A stretch of DNA of 43,643 bases. Source: Shewanella surugensis (GTDB lineage: Bacteria; Pseudomonadota; Gammaproteobacteria; Enterobacterales; Shewanellaceae). A program made the translations under genes and the position numbers. The stretch lies in NCBI RefSeq assembly GCF_023284005.1, contig NZ_JAKIKS010000039.1, positions 1 to 43,643 on the forward strand, read 5' to 3'. The notes beneath the pieces were generated by a model that saw nothing but the letters and a program-made list of their open reading frames with translations, did not search any database and had not been told where the DNA came from. Shown in pieces: positions 35,919 through 43,643 of this stretch; position 1 is the stretch's first letter, and every line of letters starts with the position of its first letter.

Positions 35919-35933
35919 TATAGACTGACTATA
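35919..35933. promoter_or_regulatory. Candidate LysR operator
   Basis: TATAG-ACTGA-CTATA is a perfect dyad and contains the T-N11-A pattern of LysR sites. It sits between the divergent LysR gene (start 35878) and the lipoprotein gene (start 35975), the usual place of control. Confidence 0.6.
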
Positions 35934-35974
35934 CTTCATCCACTTTCAATCAATCACTTTATTTGGATTCACTT

Positions 35975-36412
35975 ATGAAATATCTCTATCTCATCCTCAT
36001 TAGTTTAGGGCTAACGGCTTGTAATAACCTAAGCACCCATTCCCAAGATCAAGCTGAAGCACAAGTTAGGGCAGCCAGTTTAAGTTGGATACAACACTTC
36101 AATGAAGGCGATGCAAGATACCTCGCTAATGCTTACACTGTTGATGCCACCATGAATGCACGCCCCATGGGAGAATTTGTCGGACGAGAAGCGATTTATC
36201 AGTTTTGGGCCCCTTTTATTGCGAGTGGTGCCAGTGATTTAGTTTATAAAGATACCAAGTTTAACGTGATAGACAGTCATACCGTATTGGTATCATCAAA
36301 TTGGAAAATGAATGTGGGTGAAGGGATTATTACTGAAGAAAAGTGGGCTAAACAAGCCGATGGTGTTTGGCGCTTAGCCTATGATGATTTTACGGTCACT
36401 AAACAATACTAA
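35975..36412 (+). CDS. SnoaL/DUF4440-like lipoprotein
   Basis: This 145-residue protein has a lipoprotein signal peptide (KYLYLILISLGLTAC, lipobox LTAC, Cys at residue 16). An NTF2-like alpha+beta domain follows with SWIQHFNEGDARYLANAYTVDATMNARPMGEFVGREAIYQFW and a beta-rich end (VLVSSNWKMNVGEG, VWRLAYDDFTV). Such domains are scaffolds for ligand binding or small enzymes, and the activity is unknown. The frame opens at a TTG (35963), but ATG 35975 starts the signal peptide. It is followed by a good terminator and controlled probably by the divergent LysR. Confidence 0.78.
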   Translation: MKYLYLILISLGLTACNNLSTHSQDQAEAQVRAASLSWIQHFNEGDARYLANAYTVDATMNARPMGEFVGREAIYQFWAPFIASGASDLVYKDTKFNVIDSHTVLVSSNWKMNVGEGIITEEKWAKQADGVWRLAYDDFTVTKQY

Positions 36413-36437
36413 TATTGACAAAAAACTATAGTGTCAT

Positions 36438-36463
36438 AAAAAGAGGTCATTGGGTCTCTTTTT
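36438..36463 (+). terminator. Intrinsic terminator
   Basis: AAAAAGAG (36438-36445) pairs with CTCTTTTT (36456-36463) across a 10-base loop. The stem ends in a T tract on each strand. It lies 26 bases after the SnoaL-like gene. Confidence 0.75.
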
Positions 36464-36525
36464 ATTGACCCACCTATACCGAACACCTATTTATCTTCTC
36501 ATTCTAAATCCCGACAGGATCACCG

Positions 36526-36948
36526 TTACAATCCGGATAGTTTTTGCCAAGCTTGATGATATTTTTGCAGGCGGTTAAGATCTTTATCTGTCATGGTATC
36601 CAGCCTCAAAATATTCATATTATCTTCCAAGTCTGCCCGTTTAACTTTAACCGCCAATAAACTGCTTAACACCCTCTCAAGATAATCACCATAAGCCTCA
36701 CCTTCGCATTTTGTTAGACATTCAATCGCTTTTACCACCTCATCTGGTATCCCAAGTTTAACTAAATCCGCCGCAGTCAGTGACGAGTCTTCCAGCACAT
36801 CATGTAATACCGCCACCATCATTTCATTAGGCGTTTGCATTTTAGCCATCAAACGTAATGGATGTAATATGTAAGGCTTACCCGCTTTATCCTTTTGACC
36901 TTTATGGGCGTTAAGTGCAGTATCTATTGATAATTCTATCAAGTCCAT
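36526..36948 (-). CDS. HD-domain protein, RelA/SpoT hydrolase-like (small ppGpp hydrolase type)
   Basis: This 140-residue protein has only the HD hydrolase part of RelA/SpoT. The motifs are AHKGQKDKAGKPYILHPLRLM (about 14-34), VAVLHDVLEDSSLT (the HD pair, about 46-59), ECLTK and KRADLEDNM. The residues needed for Mn-dependent ppGpp 3'-pyrophosphatase activity appear present. It lacks the synthetase, TGS and ACT domains, so a small alarmone hydrolase or related nucleotidase is likely. AGGATAG lies just before ATG 36948. It is a single gene in the minus direction. Confidence 0.83.
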   Translation of the reverse strand: MDLIELSIDTALNAHKGQKDKAGKPYILHPLRLMAKMQTPNEMMVAVLHDVLEDSSLTAADLVKLGIPDEVVKAIECLTKCEGEAYGDYLERVLSSLLAVKVKRADLEDNMNILRLDTMTDKDLNRLQKYHQAWQKLSGL

Positions 36949-37104
36949 CTTCTATCCTTAATCTTGTTTATCAAACTGTGGCTATTGTTATCGGGTTATA
37001 CCAGCTAAAATAAAACTAGCCCTAAGCATAGTGCAGCGAATGCCGGACTGAGTTTATATTCGTTATAGAAACCTTATCAATCGATAGAAAGTAAAGGAGT
37101 TATT

Positions 37105-37701
37105 ATGTTTTTTTCGAGTAAGCTAGCTAAACTTTATATGGGTATTATTTATGCTATCGCTATTAACTTAGGGTTATCGAGTTTATCTTTCCTCTATGCT
37201 GCCAATAACGCTAAAGAGGAAGCCCCCACTAAAATAACGGATCCCCAAGCCACTAAGGCTCAAACCCAACTTACTGAAACGCCAACACCTTCCGTTAAGA
37301 AAAAACGCATCACAAGTCAAATAATAGAAGGTCGATACCACTGTACCAACGTGAAAGGTGGGCATTTAAGAAAGCTTAAAATAATCGAAGATGAAAAAAT
37401 ATCGCCCACAGATGAAGGTTTTTATAGTTTTTCTTTATACCTAACAGCAGGAAATAGTAAAGTCTATGGAAATTCCATTGGTTATATGATTTTCGATAGT
37501 AAAAGGCAAACCGCTTCAGGCTATCTGAGAAACCAAGTCGACAATAGAGTAGAAGGGGTGGGGGTGCTATATTTTACATTATCCGATACCGGTAGCATCA
37601 GCTTTGAAGCCTACTTTATCGACAAATTAGAAAGTCGAGTGGGCTCTAATTTATGCGTCAAACAAAGCAACTCTCATATTCATCAACAATCTGATAAATA
37701 A
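37105..37701 (+). CDS. Secreted Cys-pair family protein, copy 1
   Basis: This is the first of four tandem paralogues of a family I do not recognise. It has 198 residues with a signal peptide (hydrophobic LYMGIIYAIAINLGLSSLSFLYA), then a Pro/Thr/Lys-rich linker (about 32-70) absent from the other copies. A beta-rich domain follows: IIEGRYHC, FYSFSLYL, NSIGYMIFDSKRQTASGYLRNQVDNR, FEAYFIDKLESRVGSNLC. Two conserved cysteines, one near each end of the domain, probably form a disulfide in the periplasm. AAAGGAG lies 6 bases before ATG 37105. Confidence 0.75.
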   Translation: MFFSSKLAKLYMGIIYAIAINLGLSSLSFLYAANNAKEEAPTKITDPQATKAQTQLTETPTPSVKKKRITSQIIEGRYHCTNVKGGHLRKLKIIEDEKISPTDEGFYSFSLYLTAGNSKVYGNSIGYMIFDSKRQTASGYLRNQVDNRVEGVGVLYFTLSDTGSISFEAYFIDKLESRVGSNLCVKQSNSHIHQQSDK

Positions 37702-37814
37702 GAAAATAACTGGGTTAAAAATAACATTATTTGTTGTTTCATTCGCTATACCTCTTTACGAGTCTCATTAAATTGGGTTATTTTGATAAGAAACAATGAA
37801 AACAAGGTGTCATA

Positions 37815-38312
37815 ATGGAATTTCGTCAAAAAGGCTACTCAATCATTATCGTCTTACTCACCAGCGTATTTTACTCTAGTGTTACCTACGCCAATAGTAC
37901 GAAACCGATTAAAGATATCATTGCTGGTCAATATATTTGCCAAGGGGTCAAAAAGAAAATAAAAAGAAAACTCACCCTCATTGAAACCCCCCAACATATC
38001 GACATCGATAAGCGTTTTTATACTTACAATGTATATTTTTCTGGCAACGTCGATCAAGAGCTAACTGAGGGCAATAAGGTTTTTAGTAACGCCATAGGTT
38101 ATATGATTGTCGATACACAAAAGCTCAGTGCAGTTGGTTACCTAGAAAATCAAGTCGATAATCGCATTAGAGGCGCGGGCCTAATTGAGTTTGAACTCAC
38201 AGATTCCAAACCGGTTAAGTTCAGCGCTTATTTCATCGATAGATTCAGAGACAAAATGGGCATCGCACACTGTGAACAAGTCCTTAAAACAGTCGCTCCT
38301 CAACCCAATTAG
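37815..38312 (+). CDS. Secreted Cys-pair family protein, copy 2
   Basis: This 165-residue paralogue of the gene before it has a signal peptide (IIIVLLTSVFYSSVTYA), then IIAGQYIC, FYTYNVYFSGN, NAIGYMIVDTQKLSAVGYLENQVDNRIRGAG, FSAYFIDRFRDKMGIAHC. The two domain cysteines and the GYMI, NQVDNR and AYFID blocks match copy 1. It is closest to copy 1 and lacks the linker. Start ATG 37815 with AAGGTG upstream. Function unknown. Confidence 0.75.
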   Translation: MEFRQKGYSIIIVLLTSVFYSSVTYANSTKPIKDIIAGQYICQGVKKKIKRKLTLIETPQHIDIDKRFYTYNVYFSGNVDQELTEGNKVFSNAIGYMIVDTQKLSAVGYLENQVDNRIRGAGLIEFELTDSKPVKFSAYFIDRFRDKMGIAHCEQVLKTVAPQPN

Positions 38313-38398
38313 GAACATATATACTCCCTTTATTTTACACACCTCATAATTGCCCACTAAACTCACTATTGAATCGCCACAAAATAGTGAGCAACATT

Positions 38399-38881
38399 AT
38401 GGGCATCAATCATCAATACTTTTCAAAATGCTTATCGCTATCCTTATCAATAGTATTTTGCAGTAGTCTCATTTTATTAATCTTGTTGACTCATCCAGCC
38501 AATGCAAGCACACATAAAACGCCCCTCAGTACTATTGAAGGTGATTATTACTGCAAACACTTACAGAGCGGTTACAATCCTCAATTAACCATCAACCTCA
38601 CCCCAACGCTAACCCCATTTGAAGAACGCTTTTATATTTTTCAATTACTTTTTTCTGGATCCGAAAATGCCCTATCAAGCTTCACCAAGGGCTATATGCT
38701 CTACGATGTCCAGACACATACAGCCGTCAGTTACCTTGAAAGTAAAAACAAAAAAAACAATAAAAGCCCTGGGTTGACTTATGTCACATTTTCATCCGCA
38801 CAAGAAATCAGCTTCACCACCTACTTCCTTGAACCCAGCCTCAATAAAATCGGTGAATACTATTGTGAAAAAGAGAGTTAA
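38399..38881 (+). CDS. Secreted Cys-pair family protein, copy 3
   Basis: This is the third paralogue, 160 residues from ATG 38399; the frame also opens at a TTG (38369), which lacks a signal-peptide start. A signal peptide (SLSIVFCSSLILLILLTHPANA) is followed by TIEGDYYC, FYIFQLLFSGSE, KGYMLYDVQTHTAVSYLE, FTTYFLEPSLNKIGEYYC. Both conserved cysteines are kept, but NQVDNR is replaced by a Lys/Asn-rich loop. It is more distant from copies 1-2 and nearest to copy 4. Confidence 0.72.
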   Translation: MGINHQYFSKCLSLSLSIVFCSSLILLILLTHPANASTHKTPLSTIEGDYYCKHLQSGYNPQLTINLTPTLTPFEERFYIFQLLFSGSENALSSFTKGYMLYDVQTHTAVSYLESKNKKNNKSPGLTYVTFSSAQEISFTTYFLEPSLNKIGEYYCEKES

Positions 38882-38936
38882 CCCAAAACAGCAAACATGA
38901 CTAATATGACACCTTTTGCTTAGGATCATTAAGTTG

Positions 38937-39409
38937 ATGAACATTTTTCATCCTATTCGATTACAACAGCTAACGCGTATTATCATGTATATTTTTTTAC
39001 TAATATCTACACATGCTTGGGCAGATAATGTTCCATTACAGACCATTATCAATGCAACAATATAACCCATGGTTATGATAGACAGTTGAGTATTAGCCTT
39101 AATCAAAATATCCCTCCCCCTTGATGAGCGCTTCTTTGTTTTTCAATGATTGTTACAGGTGATTCCAAACAAATAACAGGGCAATAAAAAGGACACATGC
39201 TTTATGATGCAAATAAACACATCGCCGTCGATTATGTTGAAAACCAACAGAATAAAAAAATAAAAGAGTCTGGACTCATGTATTTTCAATTTTCGAGCTC
39301 TACAGATGTAAGCTTTAATACTTATTTCTTCGAACCCAGCCTCAACAAAATCAGTGAATACCATTGTAAAAAGCCAATGCTACAGTCTAAAAATCAGGCG
39401 CAACTGTAG
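38937..39409 (+). pseudogene. Secreted Cys-pair family, copy 4, broken by several frameshifts
   Basis: ATG 38937 opens a signal peptide (IMYIFLLISTHAWA) and stops after IINATI. Family sequence continues in other frames: HGYDRQLSISLNQNIP (about 39067-39114), LDERFFVFQ (about 39121-39147), and from about 39190 GHMLYDANKHIAVDYVENQQNKK. It ends in NTYFFEPSLNKISEYHC and a short tail. At least three frame changes are needed, and the N-terminal cysteine segment is lost. The nearest relative is copy 3. Confidence 0.75.
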
Positions 39410-39585
39410 TTTAATCCCCCCTCCACCAATAAGACATTAGAACGCAAAGTAACATAATGATAAGTTTGTCACATAACATGGTGACAAACTATAAAACTGA
39501 TTCTTTTAGGTTGTAATTTGAAGGTTTCGTCGTTAAATTAGCGCCTTTCTCAATTAAGCTAAAACAAATATAAAGGATTGCATCC

Positions 39586-40431
39586 GTGCTCAGTTTCACC
39601 TTTAACAAAAATATTTTTAAATTATTTTTTTTACTCCCTATTATTGCCATACTCGCTGCCTGCTCAACTCAGCCCCCTATCACACTCGAGCATGAGTTTT
39701 GGGAAGGGGGAAAAAGCCTCGGCATTCATATTCAATCTCCTAAACAAGCCAATTTTCGCCCCGAAGGCGCTATAGGCCTTTTAGATTGGGCCATTATCAG
39801 CGCAGCAACGAGTGAGCTATCAAATCACATTGAGACCTTGGATGATGAAGGCTTTATTGATATATCAAATGAGTTAAAGCAAAAAATCAGCGAGAACAAA
39901 CATTCAATAACCTTAACGTCCTTAGATACAGATGCCATTACAGCTAAGACCATCCAAAAATTTAAAGGGAAGAAAAAAGGCGAAGATTTTTATTTCCCAG
40001 CCGATCTCACGCCACTAAAAGCAGAATTGAATGTCGATCATTTATTGCTATTTAAGATTTTACGATTAGGCGTAAATCGCAGTTACCATGGCTTTATTCC
40101 TCTCTCTGAACCTAATGCTACGATGATAGTTGCAGGTACGTTAGTAGATCTCACCACCAACAAGATGCTGTGGTATGGCCAGCTTAAAGAAGTCACCCCC
40201 AATGAAAAAGCATGGGATGAAGGGCCTGAATTTGCAGAACTGACAAAAAACTATCAAACCACAATTAACAGAATGAAAACGGCATTGATTCAAGATTTAA
40301 CGGCTCAAATCAACAGTAAGCCATTAGATACAGATGAAAAAGTAACAGAAGCAATCGAAGAGCCTACTGATATCAAAACAGCCCAAGATGCTTTACCTGT
40401 TCTCCAGCCAGCAGAGCATGCAGAGCAATAA
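39586..40431 (+). CDS. Lipoprotein of unknown function
   Basis: This 281-residue protein has a lipoprotein signal peptide (FKLFFLLPIIAILAAC, lipobox LAAC). The domain that follows has FWEGGKSLGIHIQSPKQANF, GLLDWAIISAATSELSNHIETL, VDHLLLFKILRLGVNRSYHGF, and MIVAGTLVDLTTNKMLWYGQ. The last pattern resembles outer-membrane lipoproteins that assemble surface structures (DUF799/CsgG-like), but I cannot assign a family. The C-terminal 45 residues are acidic and low in complexity. The start is GTG 39586, with AAAGGA 8 bases upstream. Confidence 0.75.
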   Translation: MLSFTFNKNIFKLFFLLPIIAILAACSTQPPITLEHEFWEGGKSLGIHIQSPKQANFRPEGAIGLLDWAIISAATSELSNHIETLDDEGFIDISNELKQKISENKHSITLTSLDTDAITAKTIQKFKGKKKGEDFYFPADLTPLKAELNVDHLLLFKILRLGVNRSYHGFIPLSEPNATMIVAGTLVDLTTNKMLWYGQLKEVTPNEKAWDEGPEFAELTKNYQTTINRMKTALIQDLTAQINSKPLDTDEKVTEAIEEPTDIKTAQDALPVLQPAEHAEQ

Positions 40432-40625
40432 TAAAATAGGGAGCTGAAATCAGCTCTCTATATTTAAACGTATTTAATGCTAGTAAATAGATCATATTTG
40501 GATAGAAACGCGCTAGAAAAATGTCTATGACTCGAGTTGTTCGATTAGAAAATGTAGTATTTTTAAAACGTTAAGAAATAGGGAAGTTGTGGCGCATTTC
40601 CACTTACCTAACCAGTTAAAAGTGA

Positions 40626-40922
40626 TTAGCACTCCGATTCAAATCCATGTGCTTCACAATCAAAAATAACAATAAGAATTAAGTCTTCGCCTTCGAATGC
40701 ACCAGCCTTGATCTTTCCTACTGCGAGTTCGTTAATGGCTAACCTATTAGCTTCGAATGCTTGTACCTTACCTTCATTAGAACCATCATTGAAGCAATAT
40801 TGAAGTGCTTCGGAGGATATTAAACAATCAATGGTTCCATCTGGTAATTGTGCTGAAAATGATATGCAATCCCTGTCTTCTTCATAAGCCCATAATGAAT
40901 TAAATTCTATTTTATCAGACAT
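40626..40922 (-). CDS. DUF1488-like small protein
   Basis: This 98-residue protein shows the DUF1488 pattern: CISFSAQLPDGTIDCLISSEALQYCF followed by AFEANRLAINELAVGKIKAG and a hydrophobic LILIVIF strand. The function of the family is unknown. The frame opens at GTG 40928, but GGAGG lies 6 bases before ATG 40922, which is chosen. A short C-terminal Cys pair region (FDCEAHGFESEC) is present. It is 58 bases from the broken gene to its right. Confidence 0.68.
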   Translation of the reverse strand: MSDKIEFNSLWAYEEDRDCISFSAQLPDGTIDCLISSEALQYCFNDGSNEGKVQAFEANRLAINELAVGKIKAGAFEGEDLILIVIFDCEAHGFESEC

Positions 40923-40980
40923 TTTCACCCTCCATGATCTGAATACCTAAAACAGCAGATGACTTTAACCGTCCGACTAC

Positions 40981-41492
40981 TTAATTCTTATTATAACGTT
41001 TTACCACCTTATCCTTAATAATCTCAATAACACCAACCAAGCTATCTTCCCTATTTGACTTTTCAAAATCATCTGGACATATCCAGTTTATGAATTCTGA
41101 TGCATTATCACCACCGACCATACTAAGAATATAATTTTGAACGTCTTCATCTGAAAGCGCTCTTTTTTCAGACTTTTTTTGTACATGGGCAACATAATGA
41201 TTTCTTAAGTCAGCAATTGCACTATTTCGATTTATTTCTTCAACATATTTACCTTTAAGAACTTTTATATCTGGGATCTCTTTATTGAGTTCCGCCCCAT
41301 ACTTCTCACAAACCTCAACATATTTACGGCAATTCATAATGATGGAAAAAAACATAACCGCCATACAGCTTGCCTTTTTACGGGAGATAGAGCACTTTTC
41401 GACTCAAAATCTCTTAAAACTTCAACAGCTACAGTCAAGTCACCAATAAGATTAGAACATATACTAACAATTTCGTTGATCCGTTGAGACAC
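40981..41492 (-). pseudogene. Frameshifted gene beside ISAs1, unknown function
   Basis: From GTG 41492 (GGAG 8 bases upstream) a frame reads SQRINEIVSICSNLIGDLTV, then AVEVLRDFESKSALSPVKRQAV. It shifts near 41360 into the frame running to 40981. That part (127 codons if started at 41364) contains MFFSIIMNCRKYVEVCEKYGA, RNHYVAHVQKKSEKRALSDEDV and a Lys-rich end. Joined, it gives a soluble helical protein of about 170 residues that I do not recognise. RNHYVAH resembles HEPN/Cthe-like or AbiV-like helical motifs only loosely. The IS insertion begins 23 bases upstream of the start. Confidence 0.55.
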
Positions 41493-41504
41493 AGATGCTT
41501 CTCC

Positions 41505-42763
41505 AGTTAGTTATCAGGGCAACCGCATGAGTGATTAACTTTTATCCACATCAGTAGATCCAGAGGTTAATACCTTCTCAAGAAAGGCTGTTTTCATCCA
41601 CGCTCGCTTTCTCTTTGTTGGAATACTCACTTTCGTTTTTTCTTTTCTTAACATATTCAAAGCTGTTTGACGTAATATCCCCCAGTTTTCTGCACCGTTA
41701 TCTTTGTAAATTTGGCAGTCATCTTCATTCATTGTTACATCAAGAACCCAATGAAGACTATTTTCTATAGCCCAGTGATCCCTAACGGCTTCAGCAAATT
41801 TTTCATCGGTTAATGTCGCTGAACTAATGTAATAACGATATTCTAAGCTTGGCGCTTTCCCTTTCTCTTGGCGATACCCCATGCTAATCCCTATGGTGCT
41901 TAGCTTAGCCCACTCTGGGAATTGTTTAGCAAGCTTCTTGCCGTCCAGTATTTGATAACTTCTTGCTTCGTAACGATTACGATTTTTTCTATATTCAAGT
42001 GGGTTGACTCTGAACTACGAAAATCTTTAAACATATCTTCGACTGCGTTATGCAGTGACTTTTGGTTTCCCTTGAGTGCTAAAAGATAATCTGCTTTTTG
42101 CTTAATGATGGTATTAGCAATGTCTTTTTGGCATCCCATTGCATCGATAGAAACTAATGCCCCTTTAATATCTAACAGCTTTAATAGTTCAGGTATTGCA
42201 GTGATCTCATTGGATTTAGCATCTGTGCTGACTTGACCAATAACCATCTTGTTTTTACAAGCAAAAGCATTAACCATATGCAATGTAGAGCGGCGATCTT
42301 CTCTGTCATATGAGCCTCTAAGTGTCTTGCCGTCTATCGCAATAATGTCACCTTTTGAGAGCTGATTAATCGATTGCATCCATGTTACGAAACATTGATT
42401 GAATTGCTCAGGTTTTATTCTTGCAATAACACGTGCAATCGTATCATCAACAGGGATCCCGGAAGGTAAAAAACCATGCTTTTGAAACCAGTCTAAGTGA
42501 CCTTCTGCATATTCTTTAATATCTTTCCAACCTTCAGCACCTGCTATCACTGCACATAAGGTCACGAACAATATATCAAAAAGGTGATAAGTGATTTTGG
42601 CTGACTGTCGTTGATCATCTAATTGGCCAAAATGCTGTTCAAAAGTGTTAAGGACCATCTTATCTATCACAAAAAGTGAGTATAAGATCACACATTGAAA
42701 TCTCGGTCAAATTCAATATTTTTTGTACAAAAAACATTCATGATCTGGCCCTGAGTAAGTTAT
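41505..42763 (-). mobile_element. ISAs1-family insertion sequence with target duplications
   Basis: The element runs from 41515 to 42753 (1239 bp). Its ends are imperfect inverted repeats, CAGGGCAACCGCATGA on the left and CAGGGCCAGATCATGA reading in from the right (12 of 16 match). AGTTAGTTAT (41505-41514) and AGTAAGTTAT (42754-42763) flank it, a 10-bp target duplication with one mismatch, in the size range of this family. It carries one frameshifted transposase gene. Confidence 0.88.
41535..42658 (-). pseudogene. ISAs1-family transposase, frameshifted
   Basis: The first part (to 41900) has FEQHFGQLDDQRQSAKITYHLFDILFV, IAIDGKTLRGSYD, LVSIDAMGCQKDIA and LALKGNQKSLH, the DDE-type ISAs1/H-repeat transposase. 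The second (41535-41882 and just before) has GYRQEKGKAPSLEYRYYISS, RDHWAIENSLHWVLDVTMNEDDC. The frame breaks at a run of six A (T6 at 41983-41988 on the plus strand). One more A restores EKNRNRYEARSYQILDGKKL and joins the halves at about 374 residues. ATG 42658 is the likely start. The element is therefore probably no longer self-mobile. Confidence 0.88.
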
Positions 42764-42941
42764 AACCCTTAATTTAGTGCACAGGCACATTTATCAGACT
42801 AGTAAAAATACACATAGCTAATATACTGCATTTAATACAACTTAATTGATTACCATCAAAAAATCCATCGTTAAAAACGCGTATTTATTATTCCCCCCCC
42901 CTTTCATTCAAGACAACACTAAATCGAAGAAGCATACAGCC

Positions 42942-43465
42942 TTTGAATTCCCCATCGAAATTGCTGAAATGCGTGCAAAAAATCATGTAAAGCGTAGTAG
43001 GGTGAAGAATAATATGATTATTCGTTATAAACGAGAGATAGGGACATCGAACTGGCCTTTAAACATGAACGTTGTTAGGACTAGCAGTCCTCCTAATCCC
43101 AGTGTGGATGGGGATCCACGATCTTAGCCCGCTGCAAGCAATAAACATCAACAGAGTTATAGCTCATCACAAACTAACTCGAAAAAAACACACTGTCTTT
43201 GTTTTGAATTCCCCATCGAAGTTACCGAAATAAAACATTGAAATTATCGTGAGTGTGAACATGGATGTTCACCTAGTTTTCGCGGGGCAGGACGCCCCAT
43301 CGGAAATGATAGAATATTTTCAATGAAGTATAAGGATAATAACTTCGCTAGGGGCGGCAGGGTGATCCAAGAGGGAATTGCTGTTGATCCCCTCTTGGCC
43401 CAGTGTGAGGGGGAACTCGCGCTCTTCGCCTGCTGCAAGCTATAAACATCAGCAAAGTTAAGAAA
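42942..43465. repeat. Two degenerate copies of a hairpin-rich noncoding repeat
   Basis: Block A (TTTGAATTCCCCATCGAA plus 11 more similar bases) is at 42942-42970 and 43203-43231. Block B (CCCAGTGTG, then CTGCAAGC and ATAAACATCA) is at 43098-43160 and 43399-43460. Between them each copy carries inverted repeats. In copy 1 these are 43077-43091 and 43104-43119. In copy 2 they are 43255-43272, 43284-43298 and 43367-43398. The stretch 42764-43500 holds no convincing gene; this repeat pair is what fills it. Confidence 0.7.
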
Positions 43466-43467
43466 CA

Positions 43468-43498
43468 AAAAAGGGAACCGCTTCCTGTTCCCCTTTTT
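43468..43498 (+). terminator. Intrinsic terminator-like hairpin
   Basis: AAAAAGGGAAC pairs with GTTCCCCTTTTT (one bulged C), with an 8-base loop, then T-rich sequence. It closes the second hairpin-rich repeat copy, or serves the IS5-like gene coming from the right. Confidence 0.7.
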
Positions 43499-43534
43499 AT
43501 CTAAAACTAAGGACTATCCATTTAAATGGACTTA

Positions 43535-43643
43535 GGGGGCGTTGACAATTACGCTAACCAAATCATAGAAGCAGCTAATTGAAGCGTCCCTAAATAGTAC
43601 TTAGCCTTTCTCTCATAGCGCGTAGCCACTCTACGGAACTGTT
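43535..43643 (-). mobile_element. Left end of an IS5-like insertion sequence, cut by the window edge
   Basis: The minus strand ends with the last 31 sense codons of a transposase (FRRVATRYERKAKYYLGTLQ, then LAASMIWLA, stop at 43549-43551). This is the C-terminus typical of IS5-family (IS427-like) transposases. GGGGGCGTTGACA (43535-43547) just beyond the stop is probably the terminal repeat. The rest lies off the right edge. Confidence 0.72.

Noticed and set aside
40441..40457. Short hairpin GAGCTGA/TCAGCTC after the lipoprotein gene
   Set aside because: The loop is very short and there is no T tract. It could be chance.
42846..43127. Plus-strand open frame of 93 codons
   Set aside because: It overlaps the hairpin-rich repeat, has no good ribosome-binding site, and its product has no protein-like pattern. 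The second repeat copy does not keep the frame.
1..43643. CRISPR arrays, tRNA genes, phage or toxin-antitoxin modules
   Set aside because: I looked for regular spaced repeats, cloverleaf genes and paired small genes. Only the direct repeats listed were found, and none has CRISPR spacing.

Overview
The window looks like the chromosome of a marine gammaproteobacterium of the Alteromonadales, most likely Shewanella or a close relative such as Moritella. This is inferred from the moderately AT-rich DNA, the enterobacterial-type rRNA leader, the MITE ends, and the gene set (CcoG, DUF2061, NNP nitrate transporters, NarXL, ISAs1). Genus is not proven. Two thirds of the window (about 2.8-30.5 kb) is a nitrate-use island. 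The rest is accessory DNA with many decayed genes and repeats.

Layout. At 1-410 the minus strand carries the promoters (P1, P2) and boxA leader of an rRNA operon whose genes lie off the left edge. Next come ccoG, a small coiled protein gene and a DUF2061 gene. A minus-strand assimilation operon follows (10052 down to 2855): cobA, nirB, nirD, an NNP nitrate transporter and a PP2C-phosphatase/Ser-Thr-kinase fusion. Opposite it, nasA (assimilatory nitrate reductase) runs on the plus strand. Both directions have a good sigma-54 promoter, with an NtrC-like palindrome between them, so nitrogen control is likely. A second transporter (narK) is divergent from narL, and narL has an FNR-type promoter. 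After a short accessory insert (ECF41 sigma-factor remnant, double-glycine leader peptide, MITE, lysO), the respiratory block runs on the minus strand: narG-narH-narJ-narI-ppiC, then moaA-mobA-moaB for the molybdenum cofactor. narX is divergent from narG, and a class II FNR site and a 7-2-7 NarL site lie between them. One locus therefore combines uptake, assimilatory reduction to ammonium, respiratory reduction to nitrite, siroheme and Moco supply, and the nitrate sensor pair.

The right third (30.5-43.6 kb) is fluid. It holds a frameshifted small gene, a ydcZ-type DMT transporter pair whose junction has been tandemly triplicated (about 195 bp units), and two LysR regulators with candidate operators. 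It also holds a decayed periplasmic binding protein, an HD-domain ppGpp-hydrolase-like gene, and a tandem family of three intact and one ruined small secreted proteins sharing a conserved cysteine pair. A lipoprotein gene, a DUF1488 gene, a frameshifted gene beside an ISAs1-family insertion with near-perfect target duplication, a pair of degenerate hairpin-rich repeats, and the end of an IS5-like element complete it.

The most system-like candidates are the kinase/phosphatase fusion ending the assimilation operon, the secreted Cys-pair family array, and the orphan GG-leader peptide. No CRISPR array, tRNA or phage module was seen.
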